In this document: positions 7,175 through 15,418 of the stretch, in pieces | How positions within the stretch are numbered: position 1 is the stretch's first letter | Layout: every line of letters begins with the position of its first letter | Source: Bacteroidales bacterium UBA3543 | GTDB taxonomy: Bacteria; Bacteroidota; Bacteroidia; Bacteroidales; UBA932 | Assembly: GCA_002376715.1 (NCBI GenBank) | Contig: DFOK01000032.1 | Coordinates: forward strand, 1 to 15,845 | Direction of reading: 5' to 3' | DNA length: 15,845 nt | Program-made: the position numbers and the translations under genes | The notes under the pieces: model-generated | The model's database searches: none | Told to the model about the DNA's origin: nothing | The model's input: only the letters and a program-made list of their open reading frames with translations

Positions 7175-8437
7175 ATGACACTTGATGTAGTTCTGGGACT
7201 CCAGTGGGGAGATGAAGGTAAGGGAAAAATAGTTGATGTGCTGGCGGATAGATATCCTGTCATAGCTCGTTTCCAAGGGGGACCCAATGCAGGACATTCT
7301 CTTCACTTCGAAGGAAATAAAATAGTGCTGCATACTGTTCCTTCGGGGGTTTTCCGCACCAAGGCCACAAATATCATAGGCAACGGCGTTGTGTTGGATC
7401 CCATTATTTTTAAAGGAGAGTGTGAGGCCATTATAAAAATGGGTGTTCCCGTGAGGAATCGTCTTGTCATTTCCAGAAAGGCACATCTGATCCTGCCCAC
7501 ACATCGCACTATAGATGCTGCTCAGGAGGCTGCCAAAGGAGCAGGAAAAATAGGATCCACTCTTAAGGGTATCACTCCTACATATATGGATAAAATCGGT
7601 CGTAACGGACTCAGAGTGGGTGATATCCTCGCACCTGACTTTCTCGTCAGATACAACACCCTCAAAGAGCAACATATTGAGTACCTAAGACAGTATGACT
7701 TTGAATATGATCCCATGCAAAATGAGGCTGAGTGGCTTGAGGCCGTGGAGTATCTCAGGAGTTTCAATATTGTTGACAGCGAATATCTGGTCAACGACCT
7801 GCTCAATTCCGGTAAAACAGTTCTCGCAGAGGGGGCGCAGGGTCTGATGCTCGATATTGACTTCGGATCATATCCCTTTGTAACGTCCTCATCTACTGCC
7901 TGTGCGGGTGCCTGCATCGGACTCGGAGTCTCTCCTAAACGTGTCAGCAGGGTATATGGCATTTTTAAAGCCTATTGTACCAGAGTGGGCAGCGGCCCCT
8001 TCCCGACGGAGATCTTTGATGAGAAAGGGGAAGAGCTTCGTCGCCGCGGATTTGAATTCGGTGCTACCACCGGACGTCCCCGTCGCACCGGCTGGCTTGA
8101 CCTTGTGGCTTTAAAATATGCGATAATGATTAACGGAGTTACCGACCTTATTATGATGAAATCGGATGTTCTAGACACATTCGACACAATAAAGGTGGCA
8201 ACATCATATATAGTGGATGGACAAAAATATTCTCAGGTGCCTTACGATTCATCTTCCGAAGTGACTCCCGTTTATCGAGAGTTTCCCGGTTGGAAGAGAG
8301 ATCTTACCGGAATACGCGAAGAGGGGAAACTTCCTCACGAATTTATAAGCTATGTACATTTTATAGAGCAAGAGACAGGTATTCCCATAAAAATTATCTC
8401 CATTGGTCCCGACAGGGATCAAACCATAATCAGATAG
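7175..8437 (+). CDS. purA: Adenylosuccinate synthetase
   Basis: This 420-residue cytoplasmic enzyme joins IMP and aspartate using GTP to form adenylosuccinate, the committed step from IMP to AMP. The GTP-binding WGDEGKGK loop is at residues 11-18, with the catalytic Asp13. GGPNAGHS (35-42) carries the catalytic His41, so both key residues have the same numbers as in E. coli. The IMP/GTP loop TTGRPRRTGWLD lies near residues 299-310. Length is typical. The ATG follows an AT-rich leader with no Shine-Dalgarno. It is the first gene of a likely purA-dxs-feoB-like transcript, diverging from the transporter operon. Confidence 0.97.
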   Translation: MTLDVVLGLQWGDEGKGKIVDVLADRYPVIARFQGGPNAGHSLHFEGNKIVLHTVPSGVFRTKATNIIGNGVVLDPIIFKGECEAIIKMGVPVRNRLVISRKAHLILPTHRTIDAAQEAAKGAGKIGSTLKGITPTYMDKIGRNGLRVGDILAPDFLVRYNTLKEQHIEYLRQYDFEYDPMQNEAEWLEAVEYLRSFNIVDSEYLVNDLLNSGKTVLAEGAQGLMLDIDFGSYPFVTSSSTACAGACIGLGVSPKRVSRVYGIFKAYCTRVGSGPFPTEIFDEKGEELRRRGFEFGATTGRPRRTGWLDLVALKYAIMINGVTDLIMMKSDVLDTFDTIKVATSYIVDGQKYSQVPYDSSSEVTPVYREFPGWKRDLTGIREEGKLPHEFISYVHFIEQETGIPIKIISIGPDRDQTIIR

Positions 8438-8450
8438 GAAGAATACGGTG
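8436..8450 (+). promoter_or_regulatory. Shine-Dalgarno-like site fixing the GTG start of dxs
   Basis: The run taggaag just after the purA stop is followed by aatacg and GTG (8448-8450). It is one of few purine-rich start sites in the window. It supports the GTG start, which gives the expected Dxs N-terminus and length. Confidence 0.5.
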
Positions 8451-10313
8451 ACATTACTTGAAAAAATAGAATTTCCCGCGGACATTAAAGAGTTGTCGCT
8501 AGAAGAGCTGGAGCAGTTGTGTTCCGAGCTCAGGGAGTATATTGTCAGCTGCTGCGCTGCCAATCCTGGCCATATAGGGGCCAGTCTTGGGGTTGTGGAA
8601 ATTGCAGTGGCACTTCATAGGGTATTTGATACCCCGAATGATAAAATAGTCTGGGATGTAGGCCATCAGGCATATGCACACAAGATCCTTACCGGTAGGC
8701 GTGAAGCCTTTAAGACCAATCGCAAGTTAGGCGGTATCAGTGGCTTTCCCAAGCGTTCGGAGAGCGAGTATGACGCATTCGGTACAGGACACTCCTCCAC
8801 ATCCATTTCAGCAGCGCTTGGCTTGGCAGTAGGGGCGCAGATGCAGGGAAGTAAAGATCATTTTGTGGCGGTTATAGGCGATGGTTCGATGACTGCCGGA
8901 CTTGCGTTTGAAGGGCTAAACAATGCAGGCTCTCTCAAGACAAATCTGCTGGTAATCCTCAATGACAATCAGATCTCAATTGATAAAAGTATCGGTGCGT
9001 TGCACAACCACCTTATGAAGGTGACCACCAGCCGCAAATACAACCGCATCAAAAAGAGTATATGGGATCGCCTTGGTGCCGGTAAGATACGTGATCATAT
9101 TCAAAATTTTATAAAATACATAAAAAAGGGTGTTTTGCGCAATACCAGCGCAAGCAATCTTTTCGACTCTCTCGGATTCAGGTATTTTGGGCCAATGGAC
9201 GGCAATGATATTGGGCAAATGGTCGATATGCTCGGTCGTCTGAAAGAAATTGAGGGTCCCAAACTTCTTCATGTCATAACTAAAAAAGGGAAAGGCTATA
9301 AGCCTGCTGAGGAGAATCAGACAGTTTGGCATGCGCCGGGCCAATTCGATCCTGTTACAGGCGCAAGAATCTCAGGCAAGGCGGGTGCATCAAAATTCCA
9401 GGATGTATTTGGGCAGACACTGCTCGACCTTGCAAAGGAAAATGAAAAAATTATAGGAATCACCCCCGCTATGGCTACCGGATGCAGCATGAACATAATG
9501 ATGTGTGAGATACCTGACCGTGCATTTGACGTGGGTATCGCCGAACAACACGCAGTTACCTTCTCCGCAGGTCTGGCTGCTGCGGGAATGTTGCCTTTCT
9601 GCAATATCTACTCCTCATTTGCCCAGCGTGCATATGATAATGTCATTCACGATGTAGCACTGCAGGAACTTAAGGTTGTTCTCTGTCTTGACAGGGCGGG
9701 CATTGTAGGAGAAGATGGTCCCACTCACCACGGTGCCTTTGACTTCTCCTGTTTCAGGCCTATTCCAAATGTGATGATTGCAGCCCCCCTGAATGAACTT
9801 GAACTTCGCAATATGATGTATTCTGCAACACTGCCGGAGTACGGTACAATTATAATAAGGTATCCGCGTGGTACCGGCAATGGCACTGCCTGGAAGAATG
9901 AGCCTTTCCGGAGAATAGAACCCGGACGCGGAGTTATCCTACAAGAGGGAAAGGATGTCGCTTTGCTGAGTATCGGCGCTGTAGGCCACAATGGGTCTCT
10001 TGCGGTTAAAGCAGCGCAGGATAGGGGAGTCAGCGTTTTTCACTGTGATATGAGGTTTCTCAAACCGATTGACGAACAGATATTGGCGGAAGTATGTTCT
10101 AAAGTGAACCGTATAGTGACACTTGAAGATGGTGCACTTCTCGGCGGTCTTTACAGTGCAGTCTCGGAGTATGTGGCATCACATAAGCTTCCCTGCAAGG
10201 TAACAGGACTTGGTATGCCGGACAAATTCGTCGGTCAGGGCACACCTGAGGAGCTTCACAAGGAGTGCGGATATGATGTTGACGGAATATTAAAAGCACT
10301 TTTAAATGGTTAA
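8448..10313 (+). CDS. dxs: 1-deoxy-D-xylulose-5-phosphate synthase
   Basis: The 621-residue product condenses pyruvate with glyceraldehyde 3-phosphate to DXP, the first and controlling step of the MEP isoprenoid pathway, using thiamine diphosphate. The TPP/Mg motif GDGSMTAG (144-151) pairs with NDN (172-174). His42 (GHIGASLG) and His73 (VGHQAYAH) are in the expected N-terminal places. The catalytic Glu366 is in AEQHAVTFSAG (365-375), and DRAGIVGEDGPTHHGAFD follows in the pyrimidine domain. A transketolase C-terminal domain ends the protein. The start is GTG at 8448. An AGGAAG about 7 bases upstream acts as a Shine-Dalgarno, unusual for this window and useful in fixing the start. It begins 10 bases after purA and overlaps the next gene by 8 bases. 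Confidence 0.97.
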   Translation: MTLLEKIEFPADIKELSLEELEQLCSELREYIVSCCAANPGHIGASLGVVEIAVALHRVFDTPNDKIVWDVGHQAYAHKILTGRREAFKTNRKLGGISGFPKRSESEYDAFGTGHSSTSISAALGLAVGAQMQGSKDHFVAVIGDGSMTAGLAFEGLNNAGSLKTNLLVILNDNQISIDKSIGALHNHLMKVTTSRKYNRIKKSIWDRLGAGKIRDHIQNFIKYIKKGVLRNTSASNLFDSLGFRYFGPMDGNDIGQMVDMLGRLKEIEGPKLLHVITKKGKGYKPAEENQTVWHAPGQFDPVTGARISGKAGASKFQDVFGQTLLDLAKENEKIIGITPAMATGCSMNIMMCEIPDRAFDVGIAEQHAVTFSAGLAAAGMLPFCNIYSSFAQRAYDNVIHDVALQELKVVLCLDRAGIVGEDGPTHHGAFDFSCFRPIPNVMIAAPLNELELRNMMYSATLPEYGTIIIRYPRGTGNGTAWKNEPFRRIEPGRGVILQEGKDVALLSIGAVGHNGSLAVKAAQDRGVSVFHCDMRFLKPIDEQILAEVCSKVNRIVTLEDGALLGGLYSAVSEYVASHKLPCKVTGLGMPDKFVGQGTPEELHKECGYDVDGILKALLNG

Positions 10314-11556
10314 ACGAAGGCACGACCATACCAGAGGTATCCATAATATGGGGGGTGATAGTGATGGCGAGTTTCCGGTGTTGACCCACAAATTTTGGGG
10401 TCTTTTGATTTTTCTGGCCGTCATCTGGCTAATGTTTTTCTCTACTTTTAAGCTCGGTTCCTACCCTCAGCAATGGATTGAGGCTCTGATGGGAAAATTT
10501 TCGTTCTTTCTCGGGCAAAGGATGCAGGATGGATGGCTTCTGGATTTTCTTCAAAACGGTATAATCAATGGTATTGGCGCGGTGCTGGCATTCCTGCCCA
10601 ATATACTTATACTCTTTTTCTTCATATTTCTACTTGAGGAGACGAGGTATTTGCCCAGAGCGGCGAAGTTGATGGATAAATTTATGCACGGGATCGGTCT
10701 TCACGGTTGTTCGTTCATTCCTTTGCTGATGGGATTTGGGTGCAATGTGCCGGCGATAATGGCCACAAGGAGCATTAAGAGGCGCGGAGACCGCATCCTA
10801 ACTATGATGATGATCCCCTATATCCCTTGTAGTGCTCGTATCCCTACATTTCTGCTTTTTTCGGGAATATTTTTCCCGCAACACAGCACATTGGTTATGA
10901 TGCTTCTTTATCTGGGTGGTATCTTGACCGGTATCGTAATAGCGCTTATCAATAAAAAGATTTTTTTTAGGGAAAAATCGGAGGACTATGAGACAGAATT
11001 GCCTCCACTGAGGATCCCTAACATCCGAGCTGCCCTCAAAGGCATGTGGAGTGCTGCATCGGAGTATCTTAAGAAAATCGGTACGGTGGTGTTGCTTGCA
11101 GTAGTGATCGTTTGGGCACTGGATTATTTCCCCATTAATGAGGGTATGCCTGAAGAGGAAGCCTCTCCATCCTATTTACACCGCTTTGGTGAGGCAGTGG
11201 AGCCTGTTATGGCTCCTCTGGGTTTTGACTGGAAAATGAGTGCGGCACTTATTGCCGGTATTACAGCTAAAGAATTTATCATTAGCACTTTGGGAGTTCT
11301 CTACCAGGAGAGTGGCGAAGAGCTGGATACCACTGCACTTTCGGCAAGGATAGCCTCCGACGGCAATATTAATCGGGCCAACGCACTATCTTTTATGGTC
11401 TTTTCGTTACTCTATATTCCATGCGTGGCGACTGCTGCCGTCATTCGCCGCGAGAGCGGCAGTTGGAAATGGTCTCTGATTTCCATAATCACCACGCTTG
11501 TGGTTGCCTGGCTCTTTGCTTTCGTTGCCTTTAGGATAGGAAGTCTCTTGTGGTAA
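10306..11556 (+). CDS. FeoB-like metal permease domain lacking the GTPase domain
   Basis: The 416-residue protein matches only the membrane half of the ferrous iron transporter FeoB (usually 700-800 residues). From VLTHKFWG (25-32) it runs through the Gate and FeoB_C helices. All three conserved pore-region cysteines are present: Cys146 in GFGCNVPAIMATR (143-155), Cys175 in PCSARIP (174-180) and Cys373 in YIPCVATAA (370-378). The PLGFDWKMSAALIAGITAKE segment (304-323) is also typical. The N-terminal G-protein and its regulatory helical domain are absent, and the upstream frame is dxs, so this is not a simple frameshift within the window. It probably moves Fe2+ or another divalent metal, or needs a separate GTPase. 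The ATG at 10306 overlaps dxs by 8 bases; the ATG at 10348 (residue 15) is an alternative start. Confidence 0.85.
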   Translation: MVKRRHDHTRGIHNMGGDSDGEFPVLTHKFWGLLIFLAVIWLMFFSTFKLGSYPQQWIEALMGKFSFFLGQRMQDGWLLDFLQNGIINGIGAVLAFLPNILILFFFIFLLEETRYLPRAAKLMDKFMHGIGLHGCSFIPLLMGFGCNVPAIMATRSIKRRGDRILTMMMIPYIPCSARIPTFLLFSGIFFPQHSTLVMMLLYLGGILTGIVIALINKKIFFREKSEDYETELPPLRIPNIRAALKGMWSAASEYLKKIGTVVLLAVVIVWALDYFPINEGMPEEEASPSYLHRFGEAVEPVMAPLGFDWKMSAALIAGITAKEFIISTLGVLYQESGEELDTTALSARIASDGNINRANALSFMVFSLLYIPCVATAAVIRRESGSWKWSLISIITTLVVAWLFAFVAFRIGSLLW

Positions 11557-11588
11557 TGAAAAAATAATGCATAATTTCCCGAAAAATT

Positions 11589-11618
11589 TTGCCGATTGAG
11601 ATAAATGGCATATATTTG
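11589..11618 (+). promoter_or_regulatory. Promoter of the tRNA-tuf-secE-nusG-ribosomal protein block
   Basis: TTG (11589-11591), exactly 19 bases, then TATATTTG (11611-11618) matches the Bacteroidota consensus perfectly. The -7 box ends 17 bases before the first tRNA. It lies in the 79-base gap after the FeoB-like gene, where I see no strong terminator. It probably drives at least the four tRNAs and tuf. Confidence 0.85.
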
Positions 11619-11635
11619 CACTCCCAATTTGGAAA

Positions 11636-11709
11636 GCCGACATAGCTCAGTTGGCCAGAGCAGCTGATTTGTAATCAGCAGGCCGTGGGTTCGAATCCCT
11701 CTGTCGGCT
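11636..11709 (+). tRNA. tRNA-Thr (anticodon UGU)
   Basis: Acceptor arms GCCGACA (11636-11642) and TGTCGGC (11702-11708) pair fully, with discriminator T11709. The anticodon arm is GCTGA-TTTGTAA-TCAGC, giving TGT, which reads ACA threonine. The T loop TTCGAAT is standard. No CCA is encoded. It is first in the four-tRNA cluster upstream of tuf. Confidence 0.96.
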
Positions 11710-11732
11710 CGTTTGAAAGATTGTAAAAGCCT

Positions 11733-11815
11733 GGGGAGATACCAAAGTGGCCAAATGGGGCAGACTGTAAATCTGCTGGCGTACGCCTTCGTAAGTTCGA
11801 ATCTTGCTCTCCCCA
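11733..11815 (+). tRNA. tRNA-Tyr (anticodon GUA)
   Basis: This is a class II tRNA of 83 bases with a long variable arm (about 11778-11792). Acceptor arms GGGGAGA (11733-11739) and TCTCCCC (11808-11814) pair fully, with discriminator A11815. The anticodon loop CTGTAAA gives GTA. No CCA is encoded. Confidence 0.96.
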
Positions 11816-11832
11816 CTTTTTTTGTTGATTAG

Positions 11833-11905
11833 GCGGAAGTAGCTCAGTTGGTAGAGCATCAGCCTTCCAAGCTGAGGGTCGCGAGTTCGAACCTCGTCTT
11901 CCGCT
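11833..11905 (+). tRNA. tRNA-Gly (anticodon UCC)
   Basis: Acceptor arms GCGGAAG (11833-11839) and CTTCCGC (11898-11904) pair fully, with discriminator T11905. The anticodon arm is TCAGC-CTTCCAA-GCTGA, giving TCC, which reads GGA/GGG. No CCA is encoded. Confidence 0.96.
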
Positions 11906-11919
11906 CAAGTTGAAATACT

Positions 11920-11994
11920 GCCAGTGTAGCTCAGAGGTAGAGCGCTTCCTTGGTAAGGAAGAGGTCGAGAGTTCAATTCTCTCCACCGGCTCCA
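11920..11994 (+). tRNA. tRNA-Thr (anticodon GGU), CCA encoded
   Basis: The anticodon arm CTTCC-TTGGTAA-GGAAG gives GGT, which reads ACC/ACU. The T arm GAGAG-TTCAATT-CTCTC is regular. The acceptor arms GCCAGTG (11920-11926) and CACCGGC (11984-11990) pair except for an A-C mismatch between A11923 (position 4) and C11987 (position 69). The discriminator is T11991, and a genomic CCA follows at 11992-11994. It sits 29 bases upstream of tuf, so tRNA processing probably creates the tuf mRNA 5' end. Confidence 0.93.
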
Positions 11995-12023
11995 GCAATT
12001 AATAACAATATAAAAACAAAATT

Positions 12024-13211
<1,188 letters not shown>

Positions 13212-13223
13212 TCAATAATACTA

Positions 13224-13264
13224 ATAACAAGAGGGTGACACAATTAGCGCCACCCTCTTGTTAT
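13224..13264 (+). terminator. 14-pair perfect hairpin between tuf and tRNA-Trp
   Basis: Arms ataacaagagggtg (13224-13237) and caccctcttgttat (13251-13264) are exactly complementary, with a 13-base loop. The stem begins 12 bases after the tuf stop and ends 8 bases before tRNA-Trp. No clear T-run follows, so it may be a partial terminator, an mRNA 3' stabiliser, or an RNase processing structure that separates tuf from the downstream transcript. Confidence 0.65.
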
Positions 13265-13272
13265 CATATAGG

Positions 13273-13346
13273 AGGGGAATAGTTCAAGGGTAGAATAATG
13301 GTCTCCAAAACCATAGGTGGGAGTTCGAATCTCTCTTCCCCTGCCA
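13273..13346 (+). tRNA. tRNA-Trp (anticodon CCA), CCA encoded
   Basis: Acceptor arms AGGGGAA (13273-13279) and TTCCCCT (13336-13342) pair fully, with discriminator G13343. A genomic CCA occupies 13344-13346. The anticodon arm ATGGT-CTCCAAA-ACCAT gives CCA, reading UGG. It sits between tuf and secE, a common position in many bacterial phyla. Confidence 0.96.
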
Positions 13347-13370
13347 ATACCGATGGTTACGCGTCGGTAT
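13347..13370 (+). other. Short hairpin just after tRNA-Trp
   Basis: Arms ataccga (13347-13353) and tcggtat (13364-13370) pair fully over 7 bases around a 10-base loop. It begins immediately after the encoded CCA of tRNA-Trp, so it may help 3' processing or mark the 5' end of the secE-nusG mRNA. Confidence 0.45.
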
Positions 13371-13380
13371 GTTATTAACC

Positions 13381-13411
13381 GGCAAAGCAACCGCTTCCAA
13401 TTGTCTTTGCC
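13381..13411 (+). other. Second hairpin in the secE leader
   Basis: Arms ggcaaagcaa (13381-13390) and ttgtctttgcc (13401-13411) give 10 pairs with one bulged T and a 10-base loop. It ends 15 bases before the secE ATG, close to the ribosome's landing site. No T-run follows, so termination is not obvious; a role in RNA processing or leader control is possible. Confidence 0.45.
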
Positions 13412-13426
13412 AACAAAATAATAACA

Positions 13427-13615
13427 ATGAGCAAATTAGGAACTTACGTAAAAGAGTCTTACAAAGAACTTACAACAAAAGTTGCCTGGCCTACCTGGAA
13501 TAAGCTCCAGCATTCAGCTATTCTGGTTATGGTCAGCACGCTGATTCTGTCAGTTGTAATCTGGCTTATAGATTTCGTTATCAAAACCATTATGACAGGT
13601 CTTTACCAATTGTAA
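13427..13615 (+). CDS. secE: Preprotein translocase subunit SecE
   Basis: This 62-residue protein is the short, single-helix form of SecE found in most bacteria. An amphipathic N-terminal part with the family's KVAWPTW motif (18-24) precedes one membrane helix (about 30-53). It clamps SecY in the SecYEG export channel of the inner membrane. The E. coli form is longer because it has two extra helices. It is followed after 4 bases by nusG, with which it is almost always paired. Confidence 0.95.
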   Translation: MSKLGTYVKESYKELTTKVAWPTWNKLQHSAILVMVSTLILSVVIWLIDFVIKTIMTGLYQL

Positions 13616-13619
13616 TGCT

Positions 13620-14228
13620 ATGAGTGAAATCACCAAGAAGTGGTATGTTGTCCGTATAATTGGCAACAAAGAGAAGATCGCCAAAGAATATATCGAAAAG
13701 GAGATGGGCAAGGGAATGCTGAAGCATATCACCGATGTCCTTGTTCCTACCGAAAAGTATTTTGTGATAAAAAATGGCAAGCGTGTAAGCGCCGAACGCA
13801 ATTTTTTCCCAGGTTATCTCTTTGTGGAAATTACATTCCCCTCCTTTAAGTCGGACAATCCGGACGACGCAGACGAACGTAAGAGGTTTGAGAAGGAAAT
13901 CCTCGGTATTGCCCAGGATGGTCTTCGCGAACTTCCCAATATTATCGGTTTCCTCACTGAAGGCAGAGAAAGGGTAATCAACCCTGTGCGCCAGTCGGAG
14001 ATTGATCGCATAATGGGTCGTGTGGATGAGTTGAGTGACCAGGATGGTGAGATCTTGGTGCCTTTTGTTGTAGGAGAAGCTGTAAAGATTATCGACGGTC
14101 CTTTCAAAGATTTTAGTGGTAATGTTGAGGAGATTCTCGAAGAGAGAAGAAAACTCAAGGTTATGGTAAGAATCTTCGGCAGGAAGTCTGTCATTGAGTT
14201 GAATTTTGCTCAGGTAACAAAAGAATAA
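13620..14228 (+). CDS. nusG: Transcription termination/antitermination factor NusG
   Basis: The 202-residue protein binds RNA polymerase through its NGN domain (WYVVRIIGNKEKIAKEYI from residue 8, FFPGYLFVE 62-70) and links it to ribosome or Rho through a C-terminal KOW domain (about 149-200, with VGEAVKIIDGPFKDFSG). A hydrophilic insertion of roughly 25-35 residues (about 71-104, rich in D, E, K) splits the NGN domain after FVE. The E. coli protein has 181 residues and lacks it. Similar insertions are, from memory, common in Bacteroidota NusG. The gene starts 4 bases after secE and ends 15 bases before rplK. Confidence 0.96.
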   Translation: MSEITKKWYVVRIIGNKEKIAKEYIEKEMGKGMLKHITDVLVPTEKYFVIKNGKRVSAERNFFPGYLFVEITFPSFKSDNPDDADERKRFEKEILGIAQDGLRELPNIIGFLTEGRERVINPVRQSEIDRIMGRVDELSDQDGEILVPFVVGEAVKIIDGPFKDFSGNVEEILEERRKLKVMVRIFGRKSVIELNFAQVTKE

Positions 14229-14243
14229 TAAACAAAAGACATT

Positions 14244-14690
14244 ATGGCTAAAGAAATTGCCGGGTTTATTAAATTGCAGATCAAAGGCGGAGCTGCCAAT
14301 CCCTCACCTCCCGTAGGACCGGCCCTCGGTTCCAAGGGTGTGAATATTATGGACTTCTGCAAGCAGTTTAATGCCCGCACTCAAGACAAAGCCGGCAAGG
14401 TATTACCTGTGGTAATAACCGTTTATAGTGACAAGTCTTTTTCTTTCGTTGTAAAGGAACCCCCTGTAGCTGTTCTCGTAAAAGAGGCTGCAAAAGTACA
14501 GGCCGGATCTCCCGAGCCCAATAGGAAAAAGGTTGCTACTATTACTTGGAATCAAATACGTGAGATTGCCAAGGAAAAAATGCCGGATCTTAATGCATTC
14601 ACCGAGAAATCAGCAATGAATATGGTAGCCGGTACTGCTCGCAGTATGGGTATCAATGTTGAAGGTGAATTTCCTGCCGATGTACAATAA
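14244..14690 (+). CDS. rplK: 50S ribosomal protein L11
   Basis: The 148-residue protein binds the GTPase-associated region of 23S rRNA and contacts elongation factors. The N-terminal motif IKLQIKGGAANPSPPVGPAL (residues 8-27) and the segment GSKGVNIMDFCKQFNA (29-44) are diagnostic. A C-terminal rRNA-binding domain ends in GTARSMGINVEG. Length is normal or slightly long. It lies in the nusG-rplK-rplA-rplJ operon. The 15-base gap upstream leaves no room for the separate promoter or L1-binding leader found before rplK in E. coli. Confidence 0.97.
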   Translation: MAKEIAGFIKLQIKGGAANPSPPVGPALGSKGVNIMDFCKQFNARTQDKAGKVLPVVITVYSDKSFSFVVKEPPVAVLVKEAAKVQAGSPEPNRKKVATITWNQIREIAKEKMPDLNAFTEKSAMNMVAGTARSMGINVEGEFPADVQ

Positions 14691-14702
14691 AATCACCACG
14701 CT

Positions 14703-15404
14703 ATGAGTAAATTGACAAAAAATCAGAAGGCAGTAGTTGCCAAAGTTGACTCAGGCAGGCAGTACAAACTCCTCGAGGCGTGTGCTCTGGTAAAGGAGAC
14801 TTCCTTCACCAAATTTGACGCTTCTGTAGAGTTAGCTGTTCGTTTGGGTGTTGATCCTCGTAAGGCTAACCAGATGGTACGTGGCGTTGTGACTCTTCCT
14901 CATGGTACAGGCAAGGTAACCCGCGTATTGGTTCTGTGTACACCTGATAAAGAGGCTGAAGCTCAGGAAGCAGGTGCAGACTTTGTTGGTCTTGATGATT
15001 ATATTGAAAAGATCAAAGGCGGTTGGACTGACGTTGATGTCATTATCTGTACTCCCTCTGTTATGGCCAAAGTTGGTGCTATCGGTCGTATTTTGGGTCC
15101 CCGTGGCTTGATGCCGAATCCCAAGTCCGGTACCGTTACCATGGATGTTGGTAAGGCAGTTCAGGAAGTGAAAGCAGGTAAGATTGATTTTAAAGTTGAC
15201 AAACAGGGTATTATCCACGCAGCTATCGGAAAGGTCTCATTTGATGCCCAGAAAATTGCGGAGAATGCCGTTGAAATGCTCAACACCATAATCAAACTCA
15301 AGCCGCAGGCTCTCAAAGGCACATATGTGAGAAGTATCTATCTCTCTTCCACTATGGGCCCTGGTATTAGTGTAGATAGCAAGTCAATAAGTGCTGTTGA
15401 ATAA
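14703..15404 (+). CDS. rplA: 50S ribosomal protein L1
   Basis: The 233-residue protein forms the mobile L1 stalk and helps release deacylated tRNA. Typical segments are FDASVELAVRLGVDPRKANQ (38-57), RGVVTLPHGTGK (60-71) and GRILGPRGLMPNPKSGTV (near 127-144). Length is normal. In many bacteria L1 also represses its own operon by binding an mRNA mimic of its 23S rRNA site; I could not identify such a site in the short gaps here. The ATG lies 12 bases after rplK. Confidence 0.97.
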   Translation: MSKLTKNQKAVVAKVDSGRQYKLLEACALVKETSFTKFDASVELAVRLGVDPRKANQMVRGVVTLPHGTGKVTRVLVLCTPDKEAEAQEAGADFVGLDDYIEKIKGGWTDVDVIICTPSVMAKVGAIGRILGPRGLMPNPKSGTVTMDVGKAVQEVKAGKIDFKVDKQGIIHAAIGKVSFDAQKIAENAVEMLNTIIKLKPQALKGTYVRSIYLSSTMGPGISVDSKSISAVE

Positions 15405-15418
15405 AAGATTCGAATGTT

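Noticed and set aside
7166..7675. 169-residue minus-strand open frame over the purA start
   Set aside because: purA has all catalytic motifs on the + strand, and this frame has none of its own.
11412..11998. Overlapping minus-strand open frames with phrases such as RDSNPRPADYKSAA and EPVERIELSTSSLPRK
   Set aside because: These are translations of tRNA genes read backwards, a well-known source of false proteins. The tRNAs explain the sequence fully.
14832..15218. 128-residue minus-strand open frame inside rplA
   Set aside because: It is antisense to a highly conserved ribosomal protein gene with no independent support.
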